A stretch of 64,000 nt of DNA from an uncultured Poribacteria bacterium (GCA_951828515.1 OX639992.1:4938217-5002216), one strand, 5' to 3'; numbered from the stretch's first letter, positions 23,908 to 33,181 are shown. Program-made: numbers and translations. The notes: generated from the letters alone by a model not told the origin.

Positions 23908-26900
23908 ATGAATTTCCAAACACGTTGTGGCCGTTATCTACAGAACATCCACCAAACACAAACCACCGCTGAGGCGACCCCAGAACTCTCTTTATTCCCA
24001 CACCTCCAAGTGTTTCTTGAAGAAATTGCCGTTGCGCATTTCGATAGAGACACCACGACATTCACACAGGAGCCGAGAAGGTTGGATCAGATCGGTAGAC
24101 CGGACTTTATCGCGATGGAGGGTTTGCTGCCTATCGGTTATATTGAGGCAGAAGCTTATGGCAGAGACCTCGATGCACTCACGGGACATGCCAAAGAACA
24201 GAACGAGCGGTTTATCGAAAACCTTGATAACTTCATCCTCACGAATTTCGTCGAATCTCGATTGTATACGGGCGGACAACTCCGCGCAGCCGCAAACATT
24301 ACGGACGCTCCCGAGAATTTAGAGATGCTCCTGGAACGGTTTCTGAATGCTGGAAACGTCCAAATCTCGTCACCGGAGGCATTGGCGAGATACCTTGCGA
24401 GGCGGACGCGGGAACTCCAGACACAGATCGCAATAACGCTCACCGATGAAAACAGCGATATCCATAGGATGTTCTCGGCGTTCAAAGAGACGCTCATTTC
24501 TACACTGACCCCTGACGACTTTGCGGATATGTACGCCCAGACGCTCGCCTACGGGTTGTTCGCGGCACGCTGCACACTCCCGAACGCGACGAATTTCTCA
24601 CGGCATACCGCTGTCGATGCCCTTCCCAGATCAAACCCATTCCTCATCCAACTCTTTTATCACGTCACCTCCCCGACACTGGAGACGAACGTTACTTACA
24701 TTCTCGACGACATCGCCTCGCTCCTCCAAAACGTTCCGACAGAGATGCTCCGCACGGCGTTTGCCGCCAAAAATCATCTCGAAGATCCGGTTATCCATTT
24801 CTACGAGACTTTCCTTGCCGAATACGATCCGCAGCGGCGCGTCAATCGCGGGGTCTACTATACACCGCCACAGGTTATCTCCTACATTGTGAGATCTGTG
24901 GACAGCCTCCTCAGAACGGAATTGAACAGACCCGACGGTCTCGCCGATGACAATACACTCATTCTCGACCCAGCGACGGGGACTGGCGGTTTTCTGTTGA
25001 CGGTGTTAGATAACATCCGAGAGTCGGTCACCGAAAAATACGGCACAGGAGAGTGGAACCAGTATATCAACGCGGCGTTAGTGAAACGGGTTTTCGGGTT
25101 TGAGTTGCTCGTCGCGCCGTATACAATTGCACATCTGAAGTTGAGTCTGTTCCTGCAAGCGCAAGGGTGGCGCGCCGATGAACGCCTCCGTATCTATCTC
25201 ACGAATACCTTGGAACAACCCGCAGAAATGCAGCCATCTTTGCCCTTTGCGGAGTTTATCTCCGATGAGGCGAACGCCGCATTGGCAGTGAAACGGGACG
25301 AACCACTCCTCGTCATCCTCGGCAATCCACCATACCCACAGGATTCTGCCAACCCAAGTCGCGAGGGACGAAGATTAACTTTCATTGGTGAACTCATTGA
25401 AGATTACAAGCAAATAAATGGGCAACCACTTGGTGACATAAATTCTAAAGTACTTCAATCAGATTATGTGAAATTCATTCGGTGGGCGCAGTGGCGGATT
25501 GATAAAAACGGTGAAGGTATTATCGGCTATATTGTCAACAACAGTTTCCTTGATGGACCGACATTTCGCGGTATGCGACAAAGTTTGTTAGAGGGTTTCA
25601 ATACCATCTATCTACTCAACCTACACGGCAGTAGTAGAATAACAGAAGTTGTTCCTGAAGCAGTAAGAGATGAAAATGTCTTTGACATTTCACAAGGGGT
25701 TTGTCTCCTGTTGTGTGTTAAAGAAAGTGATAATCAAGGGCCAGCAAAGACTTATTACGCTGATTTATGGGGATCGCGCGCGGAGAAATACAATACGCTT
25801 TCCGAAACCGATGTCCAATCCACAGAATGGTGCGAGTTACAACCGATGTCTCCTTACCACCTTCTTGTGCCGCAAGCAACTGAACTTATATCTGAGTATG
25901 AACTTGGATGGAAGACCACAGACGTTTTCCAGACAGACTCAGTGGGAATCGTCACCGGACGGGATAAATTTACCCTTCATTGGACAGCGGAAAAACTACG
26001 CGAGACTGTAGAGGATTTTGTTTCCCTCTCTGAAGATGACGCTCGCAAGAAATATCAATTGCCGAAGGACAGCCAAGATTGGAAGATTCACCGTGCCCAA
26101 GCCGATCTCCGTAATCATCCCGATGCTGACCAACACGTCACGTCCATTCATTACCGTCCATTTGACATACGCTGGACCTACTACACTGGACAGTCATCTG
26201 GTTTCCACGGACGTCCTCGCCCTGAGATTATGCGTCACATGCGGAGAGAAAATCTTGCCCTTTGTGTTCATCGTGGTATCAAAAGTCCTATATGGCAACA
26301 CGTTTTGGTGACTGATCAAATCAGTGAAAAAAGTTATATTTCAAATAGAGGTGAACCGACGGCACATGTATTTCCGCTCTACTTGTATCCAGACCCAGAG
26401 GAATTGAGGGTCTCAACAGAGCATTCGCTCAATTTCAAACCGACTTTTCTGACCGCGCTTTCGGAGGCGTTAGCACTTCCACAGACCGCACCGTTTAACC
26501 TACCCGAAGGTATTGCACCGGAGGAGGTTCTCGCCTATATCTATGCGATCCTGTATAGTCCAACCTACCGCGAACGGTATTATGATTTTCTGAAATACGA
26601 TTTCCCACGTATCCCGTTGCCACAAGACCTTGAACAGTTTCGCACGCTCGCGGTATTGGGGCAGCGTTTGATTGATTGTCACCTTTTGAAAGATGTATCG
26701 CGACTGGAAGTCGCTCCTACAGGCACACGGGTTCCAGCGGTGCATCGGTTTGAGGGTGAAGGGGACGGTATCGTTGCACGGGTGCGGTATGTGAACGGAC
26801 GGGTTTGGATCAATCCGACCCAGTATTTCACGGATGTGCCTGTGGATGTCTGGGAGTATGAGATTGGTGCGTATCAGGTATGTGAGAAGTGGTTGAAGGA

Positions 26901-27021
26901 TCGGAAGGGAGAGGCGTTGCGTCGTGAAGATTTACAACGGTATCGTGCGATCTTGGTGGCTGTGGCGGAGACACTTCGGGTTATGGCGGAGATTGATTCG
27001 GTTTTGTGGGAGGGTGTGTGA
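23908..27021 (+). CDS. Eco57I/type ISP-like restriction-modification enzyme (N6-adenine methylase fused)
   Basis: This single 1,037-residue polypeptide carries an N-terminal nuclease-like region, a helical linker, an N6-adenine methyltransferase (motif I DPATGTGGF 354-362, motif IV NPPY 473-476) and a C-terminal target-recognition part (RDKFTLHWTAEKL…; HYRPFDIRWTYYTGQSSGFH). The N-terminal PD-(D/E)XK candidate is RPDF (Asp66)…GYIEAEA (Glu80): the expected Lys two residues after the Glu is replaced by Glu82, so cleavage may be lost or use another residue. There is no helicase domain, unlike LlaGI-type enzymes. It is monocistronic behind its own promoter; the start has only a weak ribosome-binding site. 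Confidence 0.88.
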   Translation: MNFQTRCGRYLQNIHQTQTTAEATPELSLFPHLQVFLEEIAVAHFDRDTTTFTQEPRRLDQIGRPDFIAMEGLLPIGYIEAEAYGRDLDALTGHAKEQNERFIENLDNFILTNFVESRLYTGGQLRAAANITDAPENLEMLLERFLNAGNVQISSPEALARYLARRTRELQTQIAITLTDENSDIHRMFSAFKETLISTLTPDDFADMYAQTLAYGLFAARCTLPNATNFSRHTAVDALPRSNPFLIQLFYHVTSPTLETNVTYILDDIASLLQNVPTEMLRTAFAAKNHLEDPVIHFYETFLAEYDPQRRVNRGVYYTPPQVISYIVRSVDSLLRTELNRPDGLADDNTLILDPATGTGGFLLTVLDNIRESVTEKYGTGEWNQYINAALVKRVFGFELLVAPYTIAHLKLSLFLQAQGWRADERLRIYLTNTLEQPAEMQPSLPFAEFISDEANAALAVKRDEPLLVILGNPPYPQDSANPSREGRRLTFIGELIEDYKQINGQPLGDINSKVLQSDYVKFIRWAQWRIDKNGEGIIGYIVNNSFLDGPTFRGMRQSLLEGFNTIYLLNLHGSSRITEVVPEAVRDENVFDISQGVCLLLCVKESDNQGPAKTYYADLWGSRAEKYNTLSETDVQSTEWCELQPMSPYHLLVPQATELISEYELGWKTTDVFQTDSVGIVTGRDKFTLHWTAEKLRETVEDFVSLSEDDARKKYQLPKDSQDWKIHRAQADLRNHPDADQHVTSIHYRPFDIRWTYYTGQSSGFHGRPRPEIMRHMRRENLALCVHRGIKSPIWQHVLVTDQISEKSYISNRGEPTAHVFPLYLYPDPEELRVSTEHSLNFKPTFLTALSEALALPQTAPFNLPEGIAPEEVLAYIYAILYSPTYRERYYDFLKYDFPRIPLPQDLEQFRTLAVLGQRLIDCHLLKDVSRLEVAPTGTRVPAVHRFEGEGDGIVARVRYVNGRVWINPTQYFTDVPVDVWEYEIGAYQVCEKWLKDRKGEALRREDLQRYRAILVAVAETLRVMAEIDSVLWEGV

Positions 27022-27176
27022 ATCGCGGATTATCACGGATTACGCAGATTTCGCGGATAATAAGTAGGTTCGTAGTAGGGCGATTCATCGCCCGTTCTTT
27101 TCTGTGCATAATGAATTTTCCTAATCCGAATAGAAACATTCAATAGCATTCAGTTCTGGCTCCCTTTCAGATTGCC
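27022..27176. other. Repeat-bearing spacer after the R-M gene
   Basis: It contains GAATCGCGGATTATCACGGA followed by TTACGCAGATTTCGCGGATA, a dispersed word also seen near 30,755 and 33,350, and GTAGTAGGGCGATTCATCGC. No gene was found. Confidence 0.5.
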
Positions 27177-27206
27177 TTGAAATCTTGCGGTTTAATATGT
27201 TACTAT
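27177..27206 (+). promoter_or_regulatory. Possible promoter of the coiled-coil membrane protein gene
   Basis: TTGAAA (27,177-27,182) and TACTAT (27,201-27,206) are 18 bases apart, 55 bases before the chosen start. The -10 box is weak. Confidence 0.3.
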
Positions 27207-27261
27207 CGAATTAACAGAAACAGGGTTGAATTTTCTAAACTGCACTGTTATGGGGGTTTTT

Positions 27262-28650
27262 ATGGCGGAAGGACAGTGGTTATTTAATTTTGATTATGAC
27301 GAGTTTAATAGGATTCGAGGACAGGACAATCTCTTTGAACTGCGGGAGGAATTTAATACGAGGAATGCTTTTCTTTCCCAGAGTCTACTAATTACTCAAG
27401 AAACTGCAGGCTCGTATTGGTTATTAGCAGACTTTGAGAATCAAAAGACTTATAATATTAAAAAAGAAAATGACACAAGGGTTGAAGTGTCGGAGGGAGT
27501 TGACCTAAAGAAACACACCGATATCTTAGGCGACGCTGGCACAATCATTCCTCGCCTACAACAGGCGATAGGCACTCACATGGGGATTATCGATGCTTTA
27601 AAAAGGTTGAATTTTAACACAGTTAACCTTGAGAACTTAAAACGTATCGATTTATCAGCCAGAAACCTTAGTTTTGAGGCAGTGTATCCGGCTTTGGAAG
27701 TTGCATATAAAATGTTATATGAAATTCTTGCTGCTCCACGTACTATACTAATTAATCTGTCATCCCGGGATCTCCAACAACTTAAGAAATACGTTCTACA
27801 ATCTTATGAAATGACCCAAAAAATTGTAAATTTTGGAGTAGGAGAAAGAGACCCAGATATAAGAAAACAACATGCTAATCTTTCACGCGAGATTCACCAA
27901 TTTTGCGAAAGTGTAAAACAATCTTTGTTTCAAATCGCTGCATACTTATCCTCAAGAACAGTAGACCAACTTGAGAATCAGATTAAGACTGCCCTAACTG
28001 ATGCTGAAGACAAACTCAATACGGCAATTGACACCGAAACCGAAAAATTACAAAAACTTGGTGTGGAAGCAGAGCAACAAACGTCAGAAATTGTAGAAAA
28101 ACTGGAGCAGATTCACCTTAAGTATCAAAACCAACTGACAGAAAAACCGATTTCGCAATACAAAACAATTTTTGAAACGCAAGCAAAAAACCATCGAACA
28201 ATGGCATGGGTTTGGTTTGCAGCTTCAGGTCTATTGGCTGTTGGGTTTGGGCTAATTTTTTGGAAACTATTGACAGATATTGGATCTTTAACGAACCAAG
28301 AAAATCAATTGTCAATGATTTTGTCAAATCTTTTTGCAAAGGGTTTCTATCTTTCCTTAATCTTTCTCTTTCTTAACCGTACCATTAAAAATTTTGCTGC
28401 CGAGAAACATTTAGAGGTTACCAACACTCACCGTCAGAATGCCTTAGAGACTTTCGACACCTTTGTAGCAGCATCAGAAGGAAATCGAGATACACGGGAT
28501 CAAGTATTATTGACAGCAACCAAAGCTATTTTTGACGCAAATCAGAGCGGTTATTTGTCTACTAAAACCGGTAGCTCTGACAGCGCAAGTCCAGTTCAAC
28601 AAATAATCAAAGAAGTGATTCCCTCTAAATCGTCTGACAAAAGTGATTGA
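27262..28650 (+). CDS. Coiled-coil protein with two membrane helices, family unknown
   Basis: It has 462 residues from the ATG at 27,262 (GGGGG five bases ahead; an in-frame ATG at 27,226 lacks support). A soluble N-terminal part (WLFNFDYDEFNRIRGQDNLF…) is followed by long helices, a coiled coil around 240-300 (QLENQIKTALTDAEDKLNTA…), then two hydrophobic helices (WVWFAASGLLAVGFGLIFWK; MILSNLFAKGFYLSLIFLFL). A conserved-looking C-terminal helix-rich tail follows (AAEKHLEVTNTHRQNALETF…). This sensor-coiled-coil-membrane-tail plan occurs in membrane-associated defence proteins, but I know no named family. It lies between the R-M and AlbA_2 genes. Confidence 0.65.
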   Translation: MAEGQWLFNFDYDEFNRIRGQDNLFELREEFNTRNAFLSQSLLITQETAGSYWLLADFENQKTYNIKKENDTRVEVSEGVDLKKHTDILGDAGTIIPRLQQAIGTHMGIIDALKRLNFNTVNLENLKRIDLSARNLSFEAVYPALEVAYKMLYEILAAPRTILINLSSRDLQQLKKYVLQSYEMTQKIVNFGVGERDPDIRKQHANLSREIHQFCESVKQSLFQIAAYLSSRTVDQLENQIKTALTDAEDKLNTAIDTETEKLQKLGVEAEQQTSEIVEKLEQIHLKYQNQLTEKPISQYKTIFETQAKNHRTMAWVWFAASGLLAVGFGLIFWKLLTDIGSLTNQENQLSMILSNLFAKGFYLSLIFLFLNRTIKNFAAEKHLEVTNTHRQNALETFDTFVAASEGNRDTRDQVLLTATKAIFDANQSGYLSTKTGSSDSASPVQQIIKEVIPSKSSDKSD

Positions 28651-28734
28651 ACCGTGCCATAAACGAAATGATTCTTAACGAAAATTACTACTAACAAATT
28701 TTAGACATTTCAACAGAGTTTTCAGACACTTTCC

Positions 28735-28815
28735 CCACCCCGTAGGGGTGATATGTCTATAGAAAATCGTGTTCTCAAGATACTGCACTCCAGCGGAGTG
28801 CTATGTGCATAAAAG
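28735..28815. repeat. Two gene-spacer hairpin repeats
   Basis: ACCCCGTAGGGGTGATATGT followed by CACTCCAGCGGAGTGCTATG. Both are members of the hairpin-plus-CTATGT group seen at 14,851 and 19,097-19,175. Confidence 0.6.
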
Positions 28816-28846
28816 GCTGGCTTAAGATACCAAGTAGGTGCCTTAA

Positions 28847-30178
28847 ATGATATTTGACAATCGCCGTATTTCTGAAATCACCGAACAGGAATTAAAGGAT
28901 CTCATTGGTAATCAAGAAGAGAATCTGTGGATTGATTTCAAACAGCAAGATTATCGCAGAGATCCTGATGACCTTGAAAAACACAAGCGTGAGATCTGCA
29001 AGGACGTTACAGCAATGGCTAATGCCGAGGGTGGGTATATCCTTATTGGTGTTCGGGAAGACAACAAAGTCGCACAAGATTTTTTCACTGTCTCTGATGC
29101 CATCAAGGTTGCTCAAAGAATTAAGAGTATTTGCCAGCAATACATTGACACGCCTATTTTGAATCTAGAAGTAGAATCCTATCCCCATCCTTTACAATGG
29201 AAAAATACAAATATAGAACTCGTAATTATTCATATACCGCCGAGTGAAAGGAAACCTCATGGTTTTCGATCAAGAGGCACAATCAATTTTGTGAAGCGGG
29301 ATGGAGATACTACAAGAGAGTATCCAATATCGGAACTGATTCAAGACCTTTTGGTTAGTTATCGACCACCAATTATGAGTCAAATTGAAAGTCAATTAAC
29401 AGCTATTTTAAGAGGCACACAAAGGGAGAGAAGGAATTCAATATCCGCTCAAGACGATGCTTTGGATGTGGACGAAGAAAGCGAGCTAGTTGATTTAATG
29501 AATTTACGATTTCGTGATGCTATATCGGACCAACCTTATTATCGCATCCTTGCTGTACCGAAAGAACTCGATCCAGAAGCAGTTGATACACGAGGTGAAA
29601 ACATACGCAATATTTTGAAAAATCCACCGAATATACGTCGGGCAGGTTTTGGTGTCACAGGCATGATGGAAAGGGATATGGTGCCTTCCACTGAGGGAGT
29701 TAGGGGGCGCGATATGTATGGAGAAATCATTTTACTAAAGAATGGATTTCTTGAAGTCCGATGTCCACTTTCCGATAGCCACTTTCAATGGATGCACGAG
29801 GAAGCCAAAATTTCTACACCATGGTTATATCCTTATGTAGTATGTGAGTTCCCAGTAAGTTTCCTGAAGTTGGCTAAGGCAATCTATGAGGTATCCGGTA
29901 TTAATTCAAGCATTTTCATACGACAAGAATATTACAATCTTGAAGGATTTACGCTAATCGGGGGGAATCCATCAGATCCTTTTTTCAGGATTATATTCGA
30001 GGACGAGATACATGTATATGATGAGCCAACTCCAATTGTTTCAAAACAAACCGTTGATCCAAATTTTGTCCCGGACCACGTTGCTTATGAATTGGTAAAG
30101 GAAGTATATGACTGTTTTAGGTTAGACGAGCGATCGATTCCCGCCTTTGATGAAAATGGCAATTTTATTTTCGAGTAA
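28847..30178 (+). CDS. AlbA_2 (Schlafen-type) ATP-binding domain protein
   Basis: It has 443 residues. The AlbA_2 domain occupies about 1-165: the start (EITEQELKDLIGNQEENLWI), the DFK motif in WIDFKQQD, MANAEGGYILIGVRED, the IHIPPSERKPHGF segment and the C-terminal RDGDTTREYPISEL. The remaining about 280 residues are not recognised. AlbA_2 proteins are found in transcriptional regulators and in defence-associated nucleases such as Schlafen relatives; which applies here is open. It is the middle gene of a plus-strand run with the coiled-coil membrane gene and the small TPR-like gene. AGGTG precedes the ATG. Confidence 0.75.
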   Translation: MIFDNRRISEITEQELKDLIGNQEENLWIDFKQQDYRRDPDDLEKHKREICKDVTAMANAEGGYILIGVREDNKVAQDFFTVSDAIKVAQRIKSICQQYIDTPILNLEVESYPHPLQWKNTNIELVIIHIPPSERKPHGFRSRGTINFVKRDGDTTREYPISELIQDLLVSYRPPIMSQIESQLTAILRGTQRERRNSISAQDDALDVDEESELVDLMNLRFRDAISDQPYYRILAVPKELDPEAVDTRGENIRNILKNPPNIRRAGFGVTGMMERDMVPSTEGVRGRDMYGEIILLKNGFLEVRCPLSDSHFQWMHEEAKISTPWLYPYVVCEFPVSFLKLAKAIYEVSGINSSIFIRQEYYNLEGFTLIGGNPSDPFFRIIFEDEIHVYDEPTPIVSKQTVDPNFVPDHVAYELVKEVYDCFRLDERSIPAFDENGNFIFE

Positions 30179-30179
30179 G

Positions 30180-30260
30180 TCTATACGGATGTCGCCCCAC
30201 TGGGGCTTTAGTCTGTGGTATTTCGTGTTTTCTACACAGATGTCGTCCCTACGGGGCTTA
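30180..30260. repeat. Pair of GTCGCCCC/GGGGC hairpin repeats
   Basis: GGATGTCGCCCCACTGGGGC and AGATGTCGTCCCTACGGGGC are two copies of one hairpin repeat in tandem, about 55 bp apart, between the AlbA_2 gene and the next gene. Confidence 0.6.
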
Positions 30261-30330
30261 GATGAGCCGTATACAAAAAACGCCACCAATCTGTGTCATC
30301 TATGTTATCACCGTTGGAGAGAGTGAACAC

Positions 30331-30744
30331 ATGTCTACTCAAAAAACGAAGCCTTACACGAAGACACTCAAAGAGATAATGCTCCGAAAGTCAGAAATCC
30401 TCTCGAAAGCGCAAGCATTTTGGGAAATCGGCATGACAGAAACAGCACAACCGCTGTGGATAGCTGCTGCCATCTATGAGGAGCATATCGCACCAATGCT
30501 TGATGCGTTGGGGCGCGAATTGGAAGGGGCGATACATCGGATTAGTGCGGCATCGTGCTATGAAAAGGCGGGGGATCCAAGTCGAGCCGTGAATTTCTAT
30601 CGTGCAGTGCTTTCGGGACCGTTGCGTGAGGATACGCGCGAAGATGTTGAAAATATGATTAATGCTTGTCTTGTTGCGTTGAACCGTCCAACCGCCGAAA
30701 AAGTTTCTACAAGACTAATAACCATTGAACCAGAAAACTCTTAA
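30331..30744 (+). CDS. Small TPR-like helical protein, copy 1
   Basis: It has 137 residues from the ATG at 30,331; an upstream in-frame ATG at 30,262 would translate repeat-derived sequence. The helix pairs KTLKEIMLRKSEILSKAQAF, ETAQPLWIAAAIYEEHIAPM, LEGAIHRISAASCYEKAGDP and SRAVNFYRAVLSG look like TPR-like repeats. A second, truncated copy lies at 32,765-33,082 (KTKPYTKTLKEAMRRKSEIL). Each copy sits downstream of a different defence-like gene. Function unknown. Confidence 0.6.
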   Translation: MSTQKTKPYTKTLKEIMLRKSEILSKAQAFWEIGMTETAQPLWIAAAIYEEHIAPMLDALGRELEGAIHRISAASCYEKAGDPSRAVNFYRAVLSGPLREDTREDVENMINACLVALNRPTAEKVSTRLITIEPENS

Positions 30745-30748
30745 AATC

Positions 30749-30964
30749 TGTGCTATCCGTGTCATCTGCGAGAATCCGCGATTCAGACGAAGACAATCAC
30801 CAACCTTCTATAGACAGGTTTCTCTGCTTCTCCGCTGGAGCAAAGAGGAGTATTGGCGATTCTCCTGCAAATCCTTGAATCCTGTAAATCCTGATTCAGA
30901 CAATAAACACCGGATACTCCCACTTATTTTCCTTGCAATCGATCGCAAATGCGCCTATAATTGA
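30749..30964. other. Gene-free spacer made of three repeat types
   Basis: It holds a GAGAATCCGCGATTCAGAC word (about 30,767), a GCTTCTCCGCTGGAGCAAAG hairpin (about 30,827) and a reverse CAGGATTT repeat (about 30,863-30,905). No gene was seen. Confidence 0.55.
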
Positions 30965-31085
30965 TTTATAGTAAAGTTTAGAATTAATTAGACACTCTAA
31001 AGAGGCGAGGATACAATCCTCGCCAGCGGCGGGGCGGGTTGTTTCGCTGAGCAACTGTCTACATATTTTTCGACTTTACTATAAA
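30965..31085. mobile_element. MITE-like element, TTTATAGTAAA family (121 bp, best copy)
   Basis: Its 13-bp terminal inverted repeats are perfect: TTTATAGTAAAGT and ACTTTACTATAAA. The interior holds GAGGCGAGGATACAATCCTC GCC, a second palindrome. It has exactly the same length as the copy at 46,279. There is no coding capacity. It lies directly upstream of the OLD-like ATPase, where it could contribute a promoter or leader. Confidence 0.8.
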
Positions 31086-31113
31086 ACCACCACCACCAAT
31101 AGAGGAAGAAACA

Positions 31114-32556
31114 ATGGATGCCCACATTACCGTCCAAAACTTTGGTCCCATAGAAAAAGCAGAGATAGACTTACGCCCGCTCACTGTATTTGTCGGCGAA
31201 AGTAACACCGGCAAGACCTATCTCGCCGCACTCATCTACGCATTACACCAAAATTTTAGAGGTATCTCACAATTTCCTTGGGCAAGTGCTGTTGCCTCTC
31301 ATCTCAGTTTTGCTTATCGTTTCCACTTACCAAGTCGGCAGGAAGAAATAGAAAAAGAGATGTTAAAGGCACTTAAAAAGTTAAACACGTCTGGACGGCA
31401 TTTCAAATTCTCCGATTTACCTCATCAGATGTCTTCTCGGTCACAGTCTATACTCACTGATCAGGAAAATTTCACATATGAACTCCAACGATGTTTCGAT
31501 CTTGAATCTGCTTCCAAGTTAATTCGATTCACCCGCAGCCAAGACAACGAAATGAAAGTTTCACTGTCGGTTCGCGAAGGTGATCAAACGTATTGGGATT
31601 TCAAGGTACGGACCACTGGACCCACCGACCTCACCATAACAGGGCACATCAATCCAGACATGATCCTCCTCGACGCAAAGGACCCAATGCGTAAGACTGA
31701 ATTCAATGAAATATCTGATGTCGAACGTCTATTTCAGACTTTAAGCGGGCGACGCTGGCGAACAGTGGATTCATACTACTTACCTGCAGCTCGGAGCGGC
31801 GTCATGGAAAGCCGAGACGTACTTGCCACTGCCCTTATCAAGCGGGCAACGCGCATCGGTTTAGACCGCCTTGAAGTCTCTACATTTTCTGGAATGGTAG
31901 CGGATTTTCTGGAGCAGCTCGTTAACTACAAGAAACGCAAGAGATCGTCAAGCAGAATAAGTCGCGTCGCTGAACAACTGGAGACCGATCTATTGGAGGG
32001 GAAAATTGAGGTTAATCGTCCCACGTCAGAAGCGTATCCACAATTCCTCTACCGTCCAGATCAAGCGAAAGAAGGCTTACGGATGAGCCATTCCTCAGCG
32101 ATGGTATCCGAACTCGCACCTTTAGTCCTCTTTCTGCGAGGTATCGTTAAACAGGGGGACCTGCTCATTATTGAAGAACCTGAATCTCACCTGCATCCCG
32201 GCGCACAAACCAAAATCGCCCAAACCCTTGCTCGCTTGGTCCGAGCCGGTGTTAACGTCCTGATTACAACACATAGCAACTATCTACTCCAACAAATCGG
32301 GAACCTGATTCGCGAAGGTGAATTGCGGAAACAGGGGGAATCCACAAGTGAAACAGCAGACTATCTAAAAGAGGAAGAGGTCGGGGCGTGGTGGTTCCAT
32401 AAGAACAAACCCGTCACAGAACTCCCATTTGATCTTACTGAAGGTATAGAACCAGAAGATCACTTGGATATAGCCGAGGATCTCTATAATCGTTCCGCAG
32501 GACTCCAAAACAGAATTGAAGAAACCAAAGGGAAGGATGCCGTTGAATCTGAGTAA
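31114..32556 (+). CDS. AAA ATPase of the OLD/AAA_15 type
   Basis: It has 480 residues of ABC-like ATPase. The P-loop GESNTGKT is at 28-35, a signature-like SHSSAMVSELAPLVLF at 325-340, Walker B LLIIEEPESHLHPG near 350-363 and the switch His in ITTHSNYLLQQ (His387). It has no TOPRIM or other C-terminal nuclease, so it would need a partner protein. The next frame overlaps it by 20 bases and starts with AAGGGAAGG just before its ATG, the layout of an ATPase-effector pair, but that partner is truncated here. GAGGAAG precedes the ATG at 31,114. Confidence 0.82.
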   Translation: MDAHITVQNFGPIEKAEIDLRPLTVFVGESNTGKTYLAALIYALHQNFRGISQFPWASAVASHLSFAYRFHLPSRQEEIEKEMLKALKKLNTSGRHFKFSDLPHQMSSRSQSILTDQENFTYELQRCFDLESASKLIRFTRSQDNEMKVSLSVREGDQTYWDFKVRTTGPTDLTITGHINPDMILLDAKDPMRKTEFNEISDVERLFQTLSGRRWRTVDSYYLPAARSGVMESRDVLATALIKRATRIGLDRLEVSTFSGMVADFLEQLVNYKKRKRSSSRISRVAEQLETDLLEGKIEVNRPTSEAYPQFLYRPDQAKEGLRMSHSSAMVSELAPLVLFLRGIVKQGDLLIIEEPESHLHPGAQTKIAQTLARLVRAGVNVLITTHSNYLLQQIGNLIREGELRKQGESTSETADYLKEEEVGAWWFHKNKPVTELPFDLTEGIEPEDHLDIAEDLYNRSAGLQNRIEETKGKDAVESE

Positions 32557-33082
32557 AGAGCTTGCCCACGTTCGAGAACAGGTATCTCCAAACAGCCTCA
32601 CCAATTCATGCAGCGGAGAAGGATGTCGAGTATACCTTACCGACCTACCCAAGCAGAAGATCGTGATAAATGTAGAGAAAAAGTTTGACGCTCGCAAAGA
32701 CAACCGAAAAAGGTCTGACCGTCTGCTATTTTACGGGAAGCAAAACACCTTCGTCGCCGTTTCAATGAATAAACATATACCCATCCCAAAAACGAAACCT
32801 TACACGAAGACACTCAAAGAGGCGATGCGCCGAAAATCAGAGATACTCTCCAAAGCACAGGCATTTTGGGAAATTGGTATTGAGGAGACAGCGCAACCGC
32901 TTTGGTTGTCCGCTGCCACTTATGACGAGCATATTGCACCGATGCTCGATGCTTTGGGTCGAGAGTTAGAAGGGGCACTGCATCGGATTAGTGCGGCATT
33001 GTGTTATGAAAAGAAAAAAATATACAAATTATCAAGTTTTATCGGGCTTCGGGGGCTGTTTTTTAGAAGCCTCTTGACTTAA
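32537..33082 (+). pseudogene. Hybrid frame: truncated ATPase partner joined to TPR-like copy 2
   Basis: Residues about 1-76 (from the ATG at 32,537: MPLNLSKELAHVREQVSPNS, CSGEGCRVYLTDLP, IVINVEKKFDARKDNRKRSD, RLLFYGKQNTFVAV) resemble small proteins that follow AAA_15-type ATPases and normally continue into an E-x-K nuclease-like motif; the frame is cut just before that point. From Met at 32,765 it continues as a second copy of the TPR-like protein (IPKTKPYTKTLKEAMRRKSE), which itself is cut after SAALCYEK and ends in repeat-derived sequence. The partner identity is from memory and uncertain. Confidence 0.5.
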
Positions 33083-33181
33083 CTTTGCTTTGAGTTTTTC
33101 TAACTGTATTTTTTCTTTTTTCAGTTCTGCGCGTTCTTCTTTTAATTTAGCGCGTTCTTCGCGAGTTCGACGGAAAAACAT
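33032..33181 (-). CDS. Short charged coiled-coil frame, probably a gene fragment
   Basis: It is a 49-residue frame (MFFRRTREERAKLKEERAEL followed by KKEKIQLEKLKAKLSQEASK). The frame is open further upstream (…NTLLLEGFDV), without a start, so this looks like the C-terminal end of a larger protein. It overlaps antisense the broken end of TPR copy 2, so an insertion here probably truncated that gene. No ribosome-binding site. Confidence 0.3.
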   Translation of the reverse strand: MFFRRTREERAKLKEERAELKKEKIQLEKLKAKLSQEASKKQPPKPDKT

